Shown: positions 44,467 to 55,944, counted from the stretch's first letter. The stretch: DNA of 64,000 nucleotides from Piezodorus guildinii (GCA_023052935.1 CM041292.1:201833799-201897798), one strand, 5' to 3'. Program-made: numbers and translations. Notes: generated from the letters alone by a model not told the origin.

Positions 44467-45753
44467 AAGACCGAAAACGGACTTAGGCAGGGTTGTGTTT
44501 TAAGCCCTTTTCTTTTCTCATGCTTCATCAACGATTTAGAGGACAGCTTGTGCGGTGGCATTAGTTTGAATGAAAGGAAAATAAAATTACTGGAATATGC
44601 GGACGATATCACATTGGTAGCAACTGACCCTAAAACATTACAGCTAATGATAAAGGATATGGAAAAATATTGCCAAATGTGGAATTTAGAGGTCAATTTA
44701 AATAAGTCTAAAATAGTAATTTTCAGAAATGGAGGAGGTAAACGTGGGCGAAATGAAAAATGGTTTTTCAATAGCCAAGCAATAGAAGTAGTAAATGAAT
44801 ATAAATACCTGGGTATTATCCTTACACCCACACTATCCTTAAAAAACATCTACAGCAGAAGTTTTCGAAAGCAAAAATGGCAATCAACTCCATATGGAAA
44901 AATTTCCTCTTAAACAATAGTATACCCTATAAATCAAAACTTGAAGTATTTAATGCCGTTTTTAAATCATTCATAGGATATGGAGCTCAGGCATAGGGAA
45001 GTAAGGAATATATAAAAACTGAAAAACTTTTATATTATTTTATTAAAAAATTATTTAGCCTACCACAAGCCACACCTTCATACCTGCTGCACATCGAAAC
45101 AAAAATAGTCCCAATGCTCATAGAAACATTAAAAATACAAAATAACTACATTCTAAAAGTTCTAAAAATCTACCAAACAATAGACTGCCATATATCATAA
45201 ATGATGAAGTCATCAAACAAAATATTTTCTGGATTAAAGATATAAGAGAACTGGCTGAAAAACATAATATTTCTATTGACATTCAACTTGACAACAAATA
45301 TAACTGGACTCTAATCTTACAGCAATTTAGGGAATCTCTGACAGGTATTTATAGATCAAAATGTTTACAAAGGGCTATAGTCTCAAAAAAAATGTTTGTA
45401 TATAAAAATTTAGACTATGATTATGGGACACAATATTTATTTGATACCAAATTAAGTTTTAATGGGGCGAAATGGATATTTAAAGTAAGATGTGAATTAG
45501 TATACCTCAACTATTGTATAATAGATTTCGGTCAAATGACAATGTGATTTGCTCTCTTTGTAATAGAAAAGAAGTAGAAAATACGTTTCATTTCCTCGCC
45601 ACATGCCCTATTTTATCTGAAATTAGAATAAGGTGTTTCGGAAAGAATTATTTAAACACCGATGAAGTAATAAACTATCTTAATGGACAGAACTGGATGG
45701 CTGTATATAAATATTGTAAAATAGCATGGCCCTACAGATATAAACTTATATAA
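44467..45753 (+). pseudogene. LINE reverse transcriptase palm/thumb and C-terminal knuckle (broken)
   Basis: From the truncated 5' end the frame reads GLRQGCVLSPFLFSCFINDL, then LLEYADDITLVA (catalytic YADD), LNKSKIVIF and YKYLGIILTPTL before ending at 44913. Later frames carry the rest, and 45514-45753 encodes CSLCNRKEVENTFHFLATC, a CX2C...HX4C C-terminal knuckle. Several frameshifts and stops lie between. Confidence 0.8.
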
Positions 45754-45782
45754 GAATTTAACTATATTTAAAAATTATAATA

Positions 45783-45839
<57 letters not shown>

Positions 45840-46108
45840 GTTTATTATTTATTGTTTGGTTGTTTTGAGTCTGATAATGATATAGTTGAATAAGTGAGTG
45901 AGTTTGTTTTACTGTTATTGTGTAGTGTATCGTATATGAATATAGTTACTGTTATATAAATTATAAAATTGAACAGGTCGGCTCCGGACTAGACGGTCTA
46001 AAAGACCATAGTTCTATTAATGTTTTTTTTATATGTTATATTTTTGTTGTAATATGCTGAAAGAAAAAAATAAAAAAAACAGTTATCTATCTATCTATCT
46101 ATCTATCT
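44467..46108 (+). mobile_element. 5'-truncated LINE with TATC-repeat tail
   Basis: 1.64 kb, flanked by AAAAGAATTT at 44457-44466 and 46109-46118. It ends in six or so ATCT units rather than poly-A. An (AT)n microsatellite of about 50 bp lies at 45786-45834 in its 3' UTR. The clade is uncertain. Confidence 0.85.
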
Positions 46109-46118
46109 AAAAGAATTT

Positions 46119-47289
46119 TATTCAATAGCTCAGTTATTTTTGAAGATAAAAAAAAAATTCATTGTTGTTTTTTAACCAAAAAACCTCGAATAATTATATA
46201 AAAGAGAAAAAAGACTAATTTAAAAAAAGACGCCCGAAAAGGACTAATTTACTATTTCAAAGGATATGCCCGATTTTCATATTTCAAGGACTGTTTTAAT
46301 TTTTGTTTTTTTTTTCATTCTAAGTTAAAGTCGCCATTCTCGTTGAAAGGATTCTTAACAATTGACTTTTGTTGTAACCAGGATACGGTTCAAAATGGAA
46401 GAGAACCTCCATTTTTGACTCGATTCTTCTTTTAAAAGGATACGAATCGAAATAAATCACTGGTAACTAGGATTACCATACTAAAAACCATACGCTTACA
46501 ACTCAGTTATTTTTGAAGATAGAGAAAAGTGTGTATAGGGTTTTAGAATCAGTAAAGCACGATAAATAAAAAAACAAAAAAAAAAAAACAGTGGTAGTTT
46601 TATGATATGATGCTTTGAATTAGTACTTTTCATATTACTTAATTGCCTATCAACAGCCTTATAAACAATTATACCCTAATATTGTTATTTGGAAATAATA
46701 AACCATTGTGTAATAATTTGCAGCGTTTTTTCATTGAATAACGAACCTTTGTAATCGACCAGAACATAAAAAAAAAATAAAAAAAATCCTCAAAATTTGA
46801 GGAGTACATGCAGCGGTTCAAAGACTCTAATGTTTCAGATGCAAATTAATTTTTAACGTCTATAGTGCCCTTAAAAATGACCCCACAAGTAAATCCTGAA
46901 CAGCTTGTATGAAAAAATTTGCGACCTTCGTCAACTAGATTTTGCAGACCAGTAAAATTTGAACTCATTAAGGAAACTGCAGAGGTTGTTAGACGCGAAA
47001 AAAACTCGTTTCGATGTAAATGTAAGGTGTTTTGGAATCAGGAAATTTTATTTGAATTAATTGAATGAAAATCAAAAGAATATTTAGCCCTTAGTGCTCT
47101 GTCAAAGAGTATTAAATTTCCTGAAATATGAAAAAAAAAAATCAATCATTGAAATCGGTTTAGAAATTGCGGATACATATCGATTTGAAATTAGCAGTGA
47201 TGATAGGCCATTTTCTTGCGAATTATTTATTGCTTTTAATATTAGTTAATTGCCAATAAACAGTAATACCCTAATATAGTTATTTGGAA
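46119..47289. repeat. RB continuation and two RF fragments
   Basis: 46119-46200 is RB. 46200-46610 is unassigned, with an RB word ACTCAGTTATTTTTGAAGAT near 46502. 46610-46740 is a diverged RF fragment, and 47100-47289 a better RF copy into which the Helitron inserted. An RB word is at 46745. Confidence 0.55.
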
Positions 47290-47489
47290 ACTAGCTGTTG
47301 CCCGCGACTTCGTCTGCGTCAATTTCTGCTATTACGATAGCTATAAAGACGTTTTTAAAATAATATATTGGGTTGTCGGGATAGTTCGTAGAGAAATTTG
47401 GACAACAATTAAAATTGATTAATTTATTTAATCTACAAAATAGTTACCACCGTTAGCGATTACCCTTTCCCAACGGCTTGAAAGGTCCA

Positions 47490-47678
47490 TTATCTCTTTT
47501 TTCCAAAAATCACTGTCCTTACTCCTGAAGAACAATAAAAGGTCCTTTTTGACGTCTTCTTCTGAAGAGTAGGGCTCTTGTAGAAAAATTTCGAAGGAAC
47601 GGAAAAATGGAAATCCGAAGGAGCAATGTCAGGAGAGTACGGTGGGTAAAATTGAATCGCTGACATAATACACGGCAC
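47490..47678 (-). pseudogene. Mariner transposase C-terminal fragment
   Basis: YPPYSPDIAPSDFHF contains the third catalytic Asp of the mariner triad, followed by a C-terminal block that drifts out of frame. The N-terminal DNA-binding domain and the first two Asp residues are missing. Confidence 0.78.
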
Positions 47679-47777
47679 GAATCTTTCTTGTAGTTTGGGA
47701 TGTTTTTTTTAGCTTTTTTAAAAAAGAACAGCACAATATGCCGAAAATGAACCGAACCGTCACTCATGTTGGTTTGC

Positions 47778-49652
47778 GACAAAACTTATTATAATAAACT
47801 GACTAACAGACTAAAATCAGAAATCAGAAAAATAAAAATTCAAAACTTACTCAACTTCACCGAAAAACTTACTACTACAGACAGATCATTATGGATGACA
47901 ACAAAAAAGCTACTAAAGTTCAAAAACTGTAATCATCCACTCCTAACTGATTCCCGTATCTGGACAAGATCTGATGAAGAGAAGGCCCAGATATTCGGTC
48001 AGCACCTTTTTAGAACCTTTAATCCACATCCAGATATCCATAATCCCGGGCACACTAAGTTTATAGAAGATGAATTAGATATCCCACTCCAAATGGTCCT
48101 TCCTCCTAAAGCGTTCCATCCTTCGGAAATATCTAACATCATTCAGAGTTTACCATCCCGCAAAGCTCCTGGGCATGATCTTATAACTTCCCATATTTTA
48201 AAACTACTTCCTCGAAAAGCTATCCTATATCTCACTTACATATACAATTCCGTACTCCGTTCCACATACTTTCCTGCTTCCTGGAAATTATCCATTGTCA
48301 AAATGATACCCAAACCTAAGAAACCGCCAGAAAATCCATCTTCTTACCGTCCCATCTCACTTTTACCAATCATAGGAAAAATCTTGGAAAAGCTTATACT
48401 GAAACGCCTGTATCCCATCCTTGATACTAATTCCATAATTCCTCATCATCAATTTGGATTCAGAACGTCCCACTCCTCTATCCAGCAATGTCATCGTGTG
48501 GTGGACGTTGTATCGTCTACATTGGAGCGCGGTTGTATTGTACGGGAGCCTTCCTCGACGTGGAACAGGCCTTTGACCGAGTCTGGCACCCAGGGTTGCT
48601 TTACAAGCTCCGCAAATTCCTCCCCCCAACATACTTCCTTATTATCCAGTCCTACCTCACTGACAGATCCTTCAAAGTCAATCATAATAATTCCTATTCA
48701 TCCATTTTTAGTCAGTTTGCTGGTGTTCCTCAAGGCAGTATCCTAGGACCCATTCTTTACACAGTTAATACAGCTGATATCCCTTCCCATCCTAACACTT
48801 TCCTTTCTACCTATGCTGATGACACTTGTGTGTTATCAGTCAATACTGATCCAACTATTCCCTCTCAAACTCTCCAATCCCACCTCAGAGACCTTGAGGT
48901 ATGGTGTCAGAACTGGAGAATTAAAATTAATGCCAACAAATCCAACCAAATTACCTTTACCCTTCGTCGTAAACCTATGACATCCTGCCCTACTGTCTCC
49001 TTCAATAATACTCCTCTTGTTCCGGTTGAACAGATCCGATATCTAGGACTGCACCTTGACAAACGCCTTACTTGGAACCCTCACACAAGACTGAAAAGAC
49101 AGGAAACTGCACGACGTTTTCGACTTCTTCAACACTTACTGGACAAACGTTCTAATCTTCCACTTCACTACAAAAGACTCATCTACATGACTATCATAAG
49201 GCCGATATGGACTTACGGAGTGGAGCTTTGGGGCTCTACTAAACCCTCGAATTCTTCCCGTATCCAATCCCTACAATCCAAAATCCTTCGTAAAATCTTA
49301 AATGCTCCTTATTTTGTCACGAACAAACTTATCCATAAAGACCTCAACGTTCCGTATGTTGCTGATTTGGCCCGATCTAGATACCATTCCTTTCATGACA
49401 AACTCCATTCCCACCCTAATCCTCTTGTTTCAATACTTTCTTCCTCCTCAATTCCTGACAATCCTCCGAGGCGTCTGAAAAGAAGATGGCCTCGAGACCT
49501 TCTAGTGTAGAAAAGTTACAGGAGTGCTGCCATTGGGTAGTTCTTCTTCAAGTTTGTATCACGCCATTTAACATTTGTCACATTTACTTGTTGTACCTTG
49601 AAGTACAGTTGTAAATTTCAATAAATGATGTTAAAAAAAAAAAAAAAAAAAA
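47778..49652 (+). mobile_element. 5'-truncated Jockey-like LINE with poly-A, nested in the mariner
   Basis: Flanked by the 12-bp duplication ATGTTGGTTTGC (47766-47777, 49653-49664), with a tail of about 20 A. Same family as 27103-28140 and different from the Jockey at 38877. It is the youngest layer of a three-level nest. Confidence 0.92.
47790..49510 (+). pseudogene. Jockey-like reverse transcriptase (one frameshift region)
   Basis: The first frame (to about 48500) contains KAPGHDLITSHIL, SYRPISLLPIIGKILEK and HQFGFRTSHSS. A frameshift in 48490-48550 moves to the second frame with FLDVEQAFDRVWHPGLLYKL, GVPQGSILGPILYTV, YADDTCVLS, IRYLGLHLDKRLTW and the C-terminal PPRRLKRRWPRDLLV, stopping at 49510. 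All catalytic Asp residues are kept. The endonuclease is absent through 5' truncation. Confidence 0.88.
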
Positions 49653-49869
49653 ATGTTGGTTTGCAAAAAACTACACTACTGAGCCTTAATAAAGACGAAT
49701 TCAGTGTGTAAACTTAGCTTCGTGATTCATTTTTATTAGAAAAAATAGAAGTTAGATTTTATTTTAAAAATCTCTACAAACTTTTCGGACAACCCAATAT
49801 TTTAAAGTACCTCTGCGTAAATGATATTTTTGGTTTTATTTTCTTGTGGCAGAAGAACATACTGATTTT

Positions 49870-50000
49870 CTACGCAACCCGATCTTGACGTAAATCGATT
49901 CCTAAGTGTTTAAATGTTTGTCCATGTGATTTATTAATTGTTACGGCAAAAGATAACTTAACGGGAAATTGAATTATTTTAAAATTAAAAGGTAAATCAT
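49870..50000 (-). pseudogene. Helitron PIF1-like helicase C-terminal fragment
   Basis: The minus frame reads DLPFNFKIIQFPVKLSFAVT INKSHGQTFKHLGIDLR before a TAG at 49872-49870. It corresponds to the last conserved helicase motifs of Helitron Rep/helicase proteins (FA.TINKSQGQT). The Rep domain and the rest of the helicase are absent. Confidence 0.88.
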
Positions 50001-50225
50001 TTGGAATCGTTGGAATGCGAGGTTAATTACCCCATTTTTTCCCCCATATTTTCCACTGATTCTTCACTCCAATTGGTCGCAGCGTGATGTTATATAGCCT
50101 ATAGTCTTTCTCGATAAATGGACTATTCAACACAAAAAGAATTTTTCAATTTGAACGAGTAGTTTCTGAGATTAGCGCGTTCAAACAAACAAACAAACTC
50201 TTCAGCTTTATAATATTAGTATAGA

Positions 50226-50840
50226 TTAACCATAGTGTAATTATTTGCAGCTTTTTAAATGTTAGATTAATTATTTATAAATTCATTATTTGTGCTAATC
50301 ATTAATCCTTTACTCACTCAAGAAAGTTCAACTATATAATCTAACTGTTTATGTTATAATTCATGACGATTTTTATTTTTGTATGAAAAAGGTGTCTGGC
50401 ACGAAGAAGAGGCGTTTATTGGAACCGACAGGAGAGAGAAAGTGGACAGGAAGGACTGTAAAAAGAAAAAGAAAAAAAAGGCGACTAAACGGTTGAAAAC
50501 GTTACTGCAGGGATGGAAAAAAAAGTCACACTTTGGAATATGCAAAATGTGTAGATAATGGAAACACCTTTTCGTGTTTTATTATTAGAGCTGAAAAGTC
50601 TTCCATAACCTACTTAGTTTGCCAATGTTGGTATTTTTCTATTAATTTTGAATTAATGTTTTTGGTCGATAATTACTGAGAATGGATACAGATTGATTTT
50701 TTATAGAGAGGTCAGTATTTGCAATAATTATAATATTAAATTGAACAAGATCGATGAGAATAAAAAAAAACAGGAAGTCCTTCAAAACTGCTACGTTTTT
50801 CCAAACAATCTTTTTCTAAATTAATATATGTTTATCTATA
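50226..50840. repeat. RF right flank, then unassigned AT-rich DNA
   Basis: 50226-50345 is RF (TTAACCATAGTGTAATTATT). The remainder has no recognised feature. Confidence 0.5.
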
Positions 50841-50841
50841 G

Positions 50842-50872
<31 letters not shown>

Positions 50873-51054
50873 TGCTACTAGAAACCATGAAGAGGCTTAG
50901 TACATATAGAGATTCCACAGAAGGGTCTCCATACCCCAGGATCGCCCCCCGTCCGAAATAACTGAATAAATAACATTCTGCCACAGCCGAGATTCGAACC
51001 GAGGACCCGGAGAAAAGTAGACTAGTGCTCTATCCACTAGACCACGCCGCTTCC
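50841..51054 (-). mobile_element. tRNA-derived SINE of a second family, with target duplication
   Basis: On the minus strand it begins GGAAGCGGCGTGGTCTAGTG then GATAGAGCAC (A box) and GGTTCGAATC (B box), a clear tRNA-like head, then a body with GATCCTGGGGTATGGAGACC. It is flanked by TTTATCTATA at 50831-50840 and 51055-51064. On its own strand it ends in a run of T rather than A. Confidence 0.85.
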
Positions 51055-51295
51055 TTTATCTATAAAATTTTTAAATTAAACTTTTTCAAAAAGTCAATTT
51101 CAACATTTTCCACATCAAATTCAATCTTTTCAAAATCAAATTCAACCTTTACCGAATTCAATAAATTAATAAAAACCATATTAACATAATTCTATGTTTT
51201 CATGGTTATTTTAATTACATGACAATACATAAAATTACTTTTTACTTTAGCTTTTCAAACAGGTTGAATGATGGTATTTGGGTTATATGATAATA

Positions 51296-52194
51296 TTGGG
51301 TTGATGCAAAATTAATGCAGGTTTCCTCTATTGCAATATCTTAATTCCAATTGTGTAAACAAAGCTAATCCTAACATTGATCATTATTATACCAAAACAA
51401 ACCTTATCTAATACCCTCTCTTTCACCATGAATTTGTTTAGTAAAATCGTTTTGTTCAGTGTGTTCAAAGGTCTTGAATCGAAAATGTCAAAGTGCGATT
51501 TTCGTCAAATTTATTTTTACGAATTTAAATTAGGGCGCAGCGCTGCGCAAACGGCTCGTAATATTAATGAAGTGTGGGGTCAGGGGGCTATTAATGAGTG
51601 CACGGTGCAGCGTTGGTTCCAGAAGTTTCGCAGAGGAGATTTCGACCTCGAAGACAAGGAAGGTCGGGGCCGTCATCTTGCTCTGGACAACGACCAGCTG
51701 AGGTCAAAAGTGGAAGAAGACCCAACCAAAACCACACGAGAAATGGCGGCGGAACTCGGAACTCAAAAATTGCAACGTCTTTGCCCAGCATTGATGAATC
51801 GGAAGGGGCCGATCCTGCTCCACGATAACGCCAGACCACACGTTGCACAACCAACGCTTCGACGACTGCACGAGTTGGGCTACGAAGTTCTCCAACATCC
51901 GCCTTATTCACCTGACCTCTCTCCTACAGACTTCCACTTTTTCAGGCATCTGGACAACTTTTTGAGGGAGAAAAATTTTCAAAACCAGGACGACATTGAA
52001 AATTCTTTTCCTGATTTCATTGAGTCCAGGGATTCGGATTTTTTTTCTGGTGGAATAAGAAAGCTTGTTGAACGTTTGCAAAAGTGCATTGATTCAGATG
52101 GAAATTATTTTGATTAAATATATATGGTTAAAGTAAAGATATGGCGTATTTACAATACCTACTAAAAACCTGCATTAATTTTGCATCAACCCAA
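51296..52194 (+). mobile_element. Internally deleted mariner, unit 1
   Basis: 899 bp with terminal repeats TTGGGTTGATGCAAAATTAA and its inverse, TA on both sides. The terminal sequence and protein resemble the mellifera/irritans side of the mariner family, an inference only. Confidence 0.9.
51485..52117 (+). pseudogene. Mariner transposase with in-frame central deletion, unit 1
   Basis: From MSKCDFRQIYFYEF (51485) it has the paired helix-turn-helix DNA-binding region (RSAAQTARNINEVWGQG...TVQRWFQKFR...GRGRH), then jumps from REMAAELGT directly to QKLQRLCPALMNRKGP, LLHDNARPHVAQ (second Asp) and YSPDLSPTDFHFF (third Asp). About 130-140 residues with the first catalytic Asp are missing, yet the frame is open for 210 codons (246 from an upstream Met at 51377). 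Such a product could bind mariner ends but not cut. Confidence 0.88.
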
Positions 52195-52282
52195 TAATAA
52201 ATATCGATTTATTTTATCTTTTCGTATTAATTCTCTGTGTTTATAAAATCATGTTTACTTGGTTAATAATGTTTACCATGTT

Positions 52283-52694
52283 TACCATTCTGATTAAAAT
52301 GGTATGATTGGGCTTAAATGCCGATATTTTAAATTTTCTTCCCCTAAAGTACCTTTAATTTTGTTGATTCTATAAAAATAACTATATTATCTTGTTAACG
52401 CTGATGAAAAACAGGTAAATATATAAATTAAATAAATTCGATAACCAACTAAAGGAGAAAACAGAATAAATATTTTTTAATGCAATTTTTCGTTTTTGAA
52501 CATAAGAGCAGTAATATACATGTATGATATACCGTTGGAAAGCTAAAGATTTAAAACACATGTTTCTAAATAAATTCCATTTAATTAATTCTTTAATGGT
52601 TTCACTCATTTTTATCTCTAAATGTATTTGAAAATTCTTTAATCGATTATAAAAACGGAGGTAAGTGATAGTCATGTATTGCCCGCACCAGATT
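52283..52694 (-). mobile_element. RA element, 5' half, unit 1
   Basis: The reverse-oriented 5' half of RA ending GCCCGCACCAGA. The 3' half with CA repeat and palindrome is missing. Confidence 0.82.
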
Positions 52695-52770
52695 TCTTAG
52701 AATATAAGTGACCTAATTTCTATTTTTAAAAGATTTTAAATAGAAAAAGTAATTTAATAACCATTTTAAA

Positions 52771-52865
52771 CTGTTCTCATTCACCCCACATGTTGTAAAT
52801 GGGAAACACAATAACATTTTCAATGTCGTTCCTATTCACCTATACTGTGGGGTGAATGGGAACAG
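52771..52865. repeat. 95-bp unit with 20-bp inverted ends, unit 1
   Basis: CTGTTCTCATTCACCCCACA and its inverse TGTGGGGTGAATGGGAACAG bracket a short centre. The same word TTCACCCCA recurs at 55038. Confidence 0.75.
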
Positions 52866-52949
52866 TAACATTTTTACAATACACAAAATTACTTTTTACT
52901 TTAGCTTTTCAAACAGGTTGAATGATGGTATTTGGGTTATATGATAATA

Positions 52950-53848
52950 TTGGGTTGATGCAAAATTAATGCAGGTTTCCTCTATTGCAATATCTTAATT
53001 CCAATTGTGTAAACAAAGCTAATCCTAACATTGATCATTATTATACCAAAACAAACCTTATCTAATACCCTCTCTTTCACCATGAATTTGTTTAGTAAAA
53101 TCGTTTTGTTCAGTGTGTTCAAAGGTCTTGAATCGAAAATGTCAAAGTGCGATTTTCGTCAAATTTATTTTTACGAATTTAAATTAGGGCGCAGCGCTGC
53201 GCAAACGGCTCGTAATATTAATGAAGTGTGGGGTCAGGGGGCTATTAATGAGTGCACGGTGCAGCGTTGGTTCCAGAAGTTTCGCAGAGGAGATTTCGAC
53301 CTCGAAGACAAGGAAGGTCGGGGCCGTCATCTTGCTCTGGACAACGACCAGCTGAGGTCAAAAGTGGAAGAAGACCCAACCAAAACCACACGAGAAATGG
53401 CGGCGGAACTCGGAACTCAAAAATTGCAACGTCTTTGCCCAGCATTGATGAATCGGAAGGGGCCGATCCTGCTCCACGATAACGCCAGACCACACGTTGC
53501 ACAACCAACGCTTCGACGACTGCACGAGTTGGGCTACGAAGTTCTCCAACATCCGCCTTATTCACCTGACCTCTCTCCTACAGACTTCCACTTTTTCAGG
53601 CATCTGGACAACTTTTTGAGGGAGAAAAATTTTCAAAACCAGGACGACATTGAAAATTCTTTTCCTGATTTCATTGAGTCCAGGGATTCGGATTTTTTTT
53701 CTGGTGGAATAAGAAAGCTTGTTGAACGTTTGCAAAAGTGCATTGATTCAGATGGAAATTATTTTGATTAAATATATATGGTTAAAGTAAAGATATGGCG
53801 TATTTACAATACCTACTAAAAACCTGCATTAATTTTGCATCAACCCAA
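52950..53848 (+). mobile_element. Internally deleted mariner, unit 2
   Basis: Copy of 51296-52194 created by the tandem duplication. Confidence 0.9.
53139..53771 (+). pseudogene. Mariner transposase with in-frame central deletion, unit 2
   Basis: Identical in sequence to the frame at 51485-52117: DNA-binding region, missing first Asp, HDNARPH and SPDLSPTDFH present. Confidence 0.88.
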
Positions 53849-53936
53849 TAATAAATATCGATTTATTTTATCTTTTCGTATTAATTCTCTGTGTTTATAA
53901 AATCATGTTTACTTGGTTAATAATGTTTACCATGTT

Positions 53937-54348
53937 TACCATTCTGATTAAAATGGTATGATTGGGCTTAAATGCCGATATTTTAAATTTTCTTCCCCTA
54001 AAGTACCTTTAATTTTGTTGATTCTATAAAAATAACTATATTATCTTGTTAACGCTGATGAAAAACAGGTAAATATATAAATTAAATAAATTCGATAACC
54101 AACTAAAGGAGAAAACAGAATAAATATTTTTTAATGCAATTTTTCGTTTTTGAACATAAGAGCAGTAATATACATGTATGATATACCGTTGGAAAGCTAA
54201 AGATTTAAAACACATGTTTCTAAATAAATTCCATTTAATTAATTCTTTAATGGTTTCACTCATTTTTATCTCTAAATGTATTTGAAAATTCTTTAATCGA
54301 TTATAAAAACGGAGGTAAGTGATAGTCATGTATTGCCCGCACCAGATT
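53937..54348 (-). mobile_element. RA element, 5' half, unit 2
   Basis: Duplicate of 52283-52694. Confidence 0.82.
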
Positions 54349-54424
54349 TCTTAGAATATAAGTGACCTAATTTCTATTTTTAAAAGATTTTAAATAGAAA
54401 AAGTAATTTAATAACCATTTTAAA

Positions 54425-54519
54425 CTGTTCTCATTCACCCCACATGTTGTAAATGGGAAACACAATAACATTTTCAATGTCGTTCCTATTCACCTATACT
54501 GTGGGGTGAATGGGAACAG
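54425..54519. repeat. 95-bp unit with inverted ends, unit 2
   Basis: Duplicate of 52771-52865. Confidence 0.75.
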
Positions 54520-54529
54520 TAACATTTTT

Positions 54530-55056
54530 ATTTTTCTCATGAACTACAATTCAAAAACATACTCTCAGTAAATATGTAATAGAGAGTGTTGGGGCCAGGG
54601 GCTTTTCCAAATTGAAAAACAAACCTTTCCCCGTAACACTGATGGGTGGTTAAAATAAGAATGGTGAGAAAGATGAAAACTTACCACCTGGGTTCTACCT
54701 TCACTACGGCTTCGCGATATTTTCTTAATTTCTTGAATACAGGATAATTTGAAAAAAAAAAAAAAAAAAAGAGGTGGGATATTGTGTATGGTTTAAAAAC
54801 AACTCACAAATAAAAATTCAGTCACGCTAGTAACATATGTTTTTTTTTTAACAAAATAACCTTCCTCCCTCCCGCATCATAAAAAACAAAAGAACACATG
54901 TTATCTTGATAACAATAAATAAAATTATAATTAATTGTAAATTTGGGCTTGAACAGAGGGGATGTGGACGTAAGATTTTATGTATTTTTTAATTATTTGA
55001 GATAAAAAACAAAGATACCATAGGGTGTTCCTATTCACCCCATTTTACGGTATATT
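54530..55056. other. Unassigned AT-rich sequence
   Basis: No gene. A run at about 54752-54769. Word TTCCTATTCACCCCATTTTA near 55030 echoes the 95-bp unit. Confidence 0.4.
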
Positions 55057-55944
55057 TTTACTTTCACTTACTATATATAGTAAGGGACACTTACTATATA
55101 TAGTAAGGGAAAGTAATGCGATCTTGAAAATTTTCGAGTTCCAGTTTTCAACGGAAATACACGTTTTAGAGTACCCTGAGTCCAAATAACCAAGTCCCAC
55201 AAAAAAGTCTGTGTGTGTGTGTGGTAACTCCCGGGCGGAAACGGTAAGTCCTATAAAAGTGAAATTTCATATTTAAGACAAATATACGCCCGAGACGTAA
55301 CAAAACTTTTTTCATCAAAATGTGCTTACCAGAAGAGGCACTTTATATCATGCATTTTGTACCTTTTTTCGATTTTCTTGAAAACGGTCCTGACGATTTT
55401 TATTAAACTCGCTATATCGATGTAAAATTTAATGGGCTTTAATATCATGTAGGTTTCATTTGGATTAAGATGGTCTGACAGGGCTTAAATGCCGATATTT
55501 TAGATTTTCTTTCTCTAAAGTACCTTTAATTTTGTTGATTCTATAAAAATATCTATATTATCTTGTTACCACTGATGAAAAACAGCTAAATATGGAATTT
55601 GAGCGAATTTGAAAAGCAACTAAAGGAGAAAACTGAAAAAAATATTTTTTTTAATGCAATTTTTTGTTTTTGAACATAAGAGCAGTAATATACATGTATG
55701 ATATACCGTTGGAAAGCTGAAGCTTTTAAAAGTTAATAGGGAGTGATAAAAATAAGATAAAACTAACTTATTATTTTATATAATAATATAATAGAATTTT
55801 TAATAAAACACATGTTTCTATATAAATTCAATTTAATTAATTCTTTAATAGTTTCACGTATTTTTATCTCTAACTGTATTTGATAATTCTTTCATTGGTT
55901 TTTAAAATGGAGGTAAGTGAAAGTCGTGTGTTGCCCGCACCAGA
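55057..55944 (-). mobile_element. RA element copy with duplicated end
   Basis: A complete reverse copy. The terminal CACTTACTATATATAGTAAG segment occurs twice in tandem (55067-55112), doubling the terminal palindrome. Confidence 0.88.

Larger units (their letters stand above)
47368..49797 (-). mobile_element. Mariner nested in the Helitron
   Basis: Terminal repeats TTGGGTTGTCGGGATAGTTC (left) and the inverse of TTGGGTTGTCCGAAAAGTTT (right), each beside TA (47366-47367, 49798-49799). The transposase is minus-strand and truncated; removing the LINE leaves about 540 bp. Confidence 0.88.
47290..50225 (-). mobile_element. Helitron remnant, host of a mariner and a LINE
   Basis: On the minus strand it starts TCTATACTAATATTATAAAG and ends GTCGCGGGCAACAGCTAGT: 5'-TC, 3'-CTAGT preceded by a GC-rich pairing stretch, inserted between A (47289) and T (50226) without target duplication, all diagnostic of Helitrons. 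A helicase fragment confirms the class. RF paralogs at 43650 and 46690 supply empty sites. Without the nested mariner only about 500 bp remain, so it is non-autonomous. Confidence 0.9.
51222..52875. repeat. 1654-bp tandem duplication, unit 1
   Basis: The unit holds a deleted mariner, a 5' half of an RA element and a small inverted-repeat unit. It begins ACAATACATAAAATTACTT. Confidence 0.95.
52876..54529. repeat. 1654-bp tandem duplication, unit 2
   Basis: An exact-offset copy (+1654) of the previous unit. The only difference I noticed is one base near its start (ACAATACAC against ACAATACAT). All long frames are identical between units. Confidence 0.95.

Noticed and set aside
48363..48632. 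Minus-strand frames within the LINE at 47.8-49.6 kb
   Set aside because: Shadows of the reverse transcriptase coding strand.
50990..51054. Possible functional tRNA gene
   Set aside because: A and B boxes are present, but the cloverleaf runs into a SINE body and the unit has target duplications, so it is a SINE head.
51591..51911. 106-codon minus-strand frame (and 53245-53565)
   Set aside because: Antisense shadow of the mariner transposase; no independent support.
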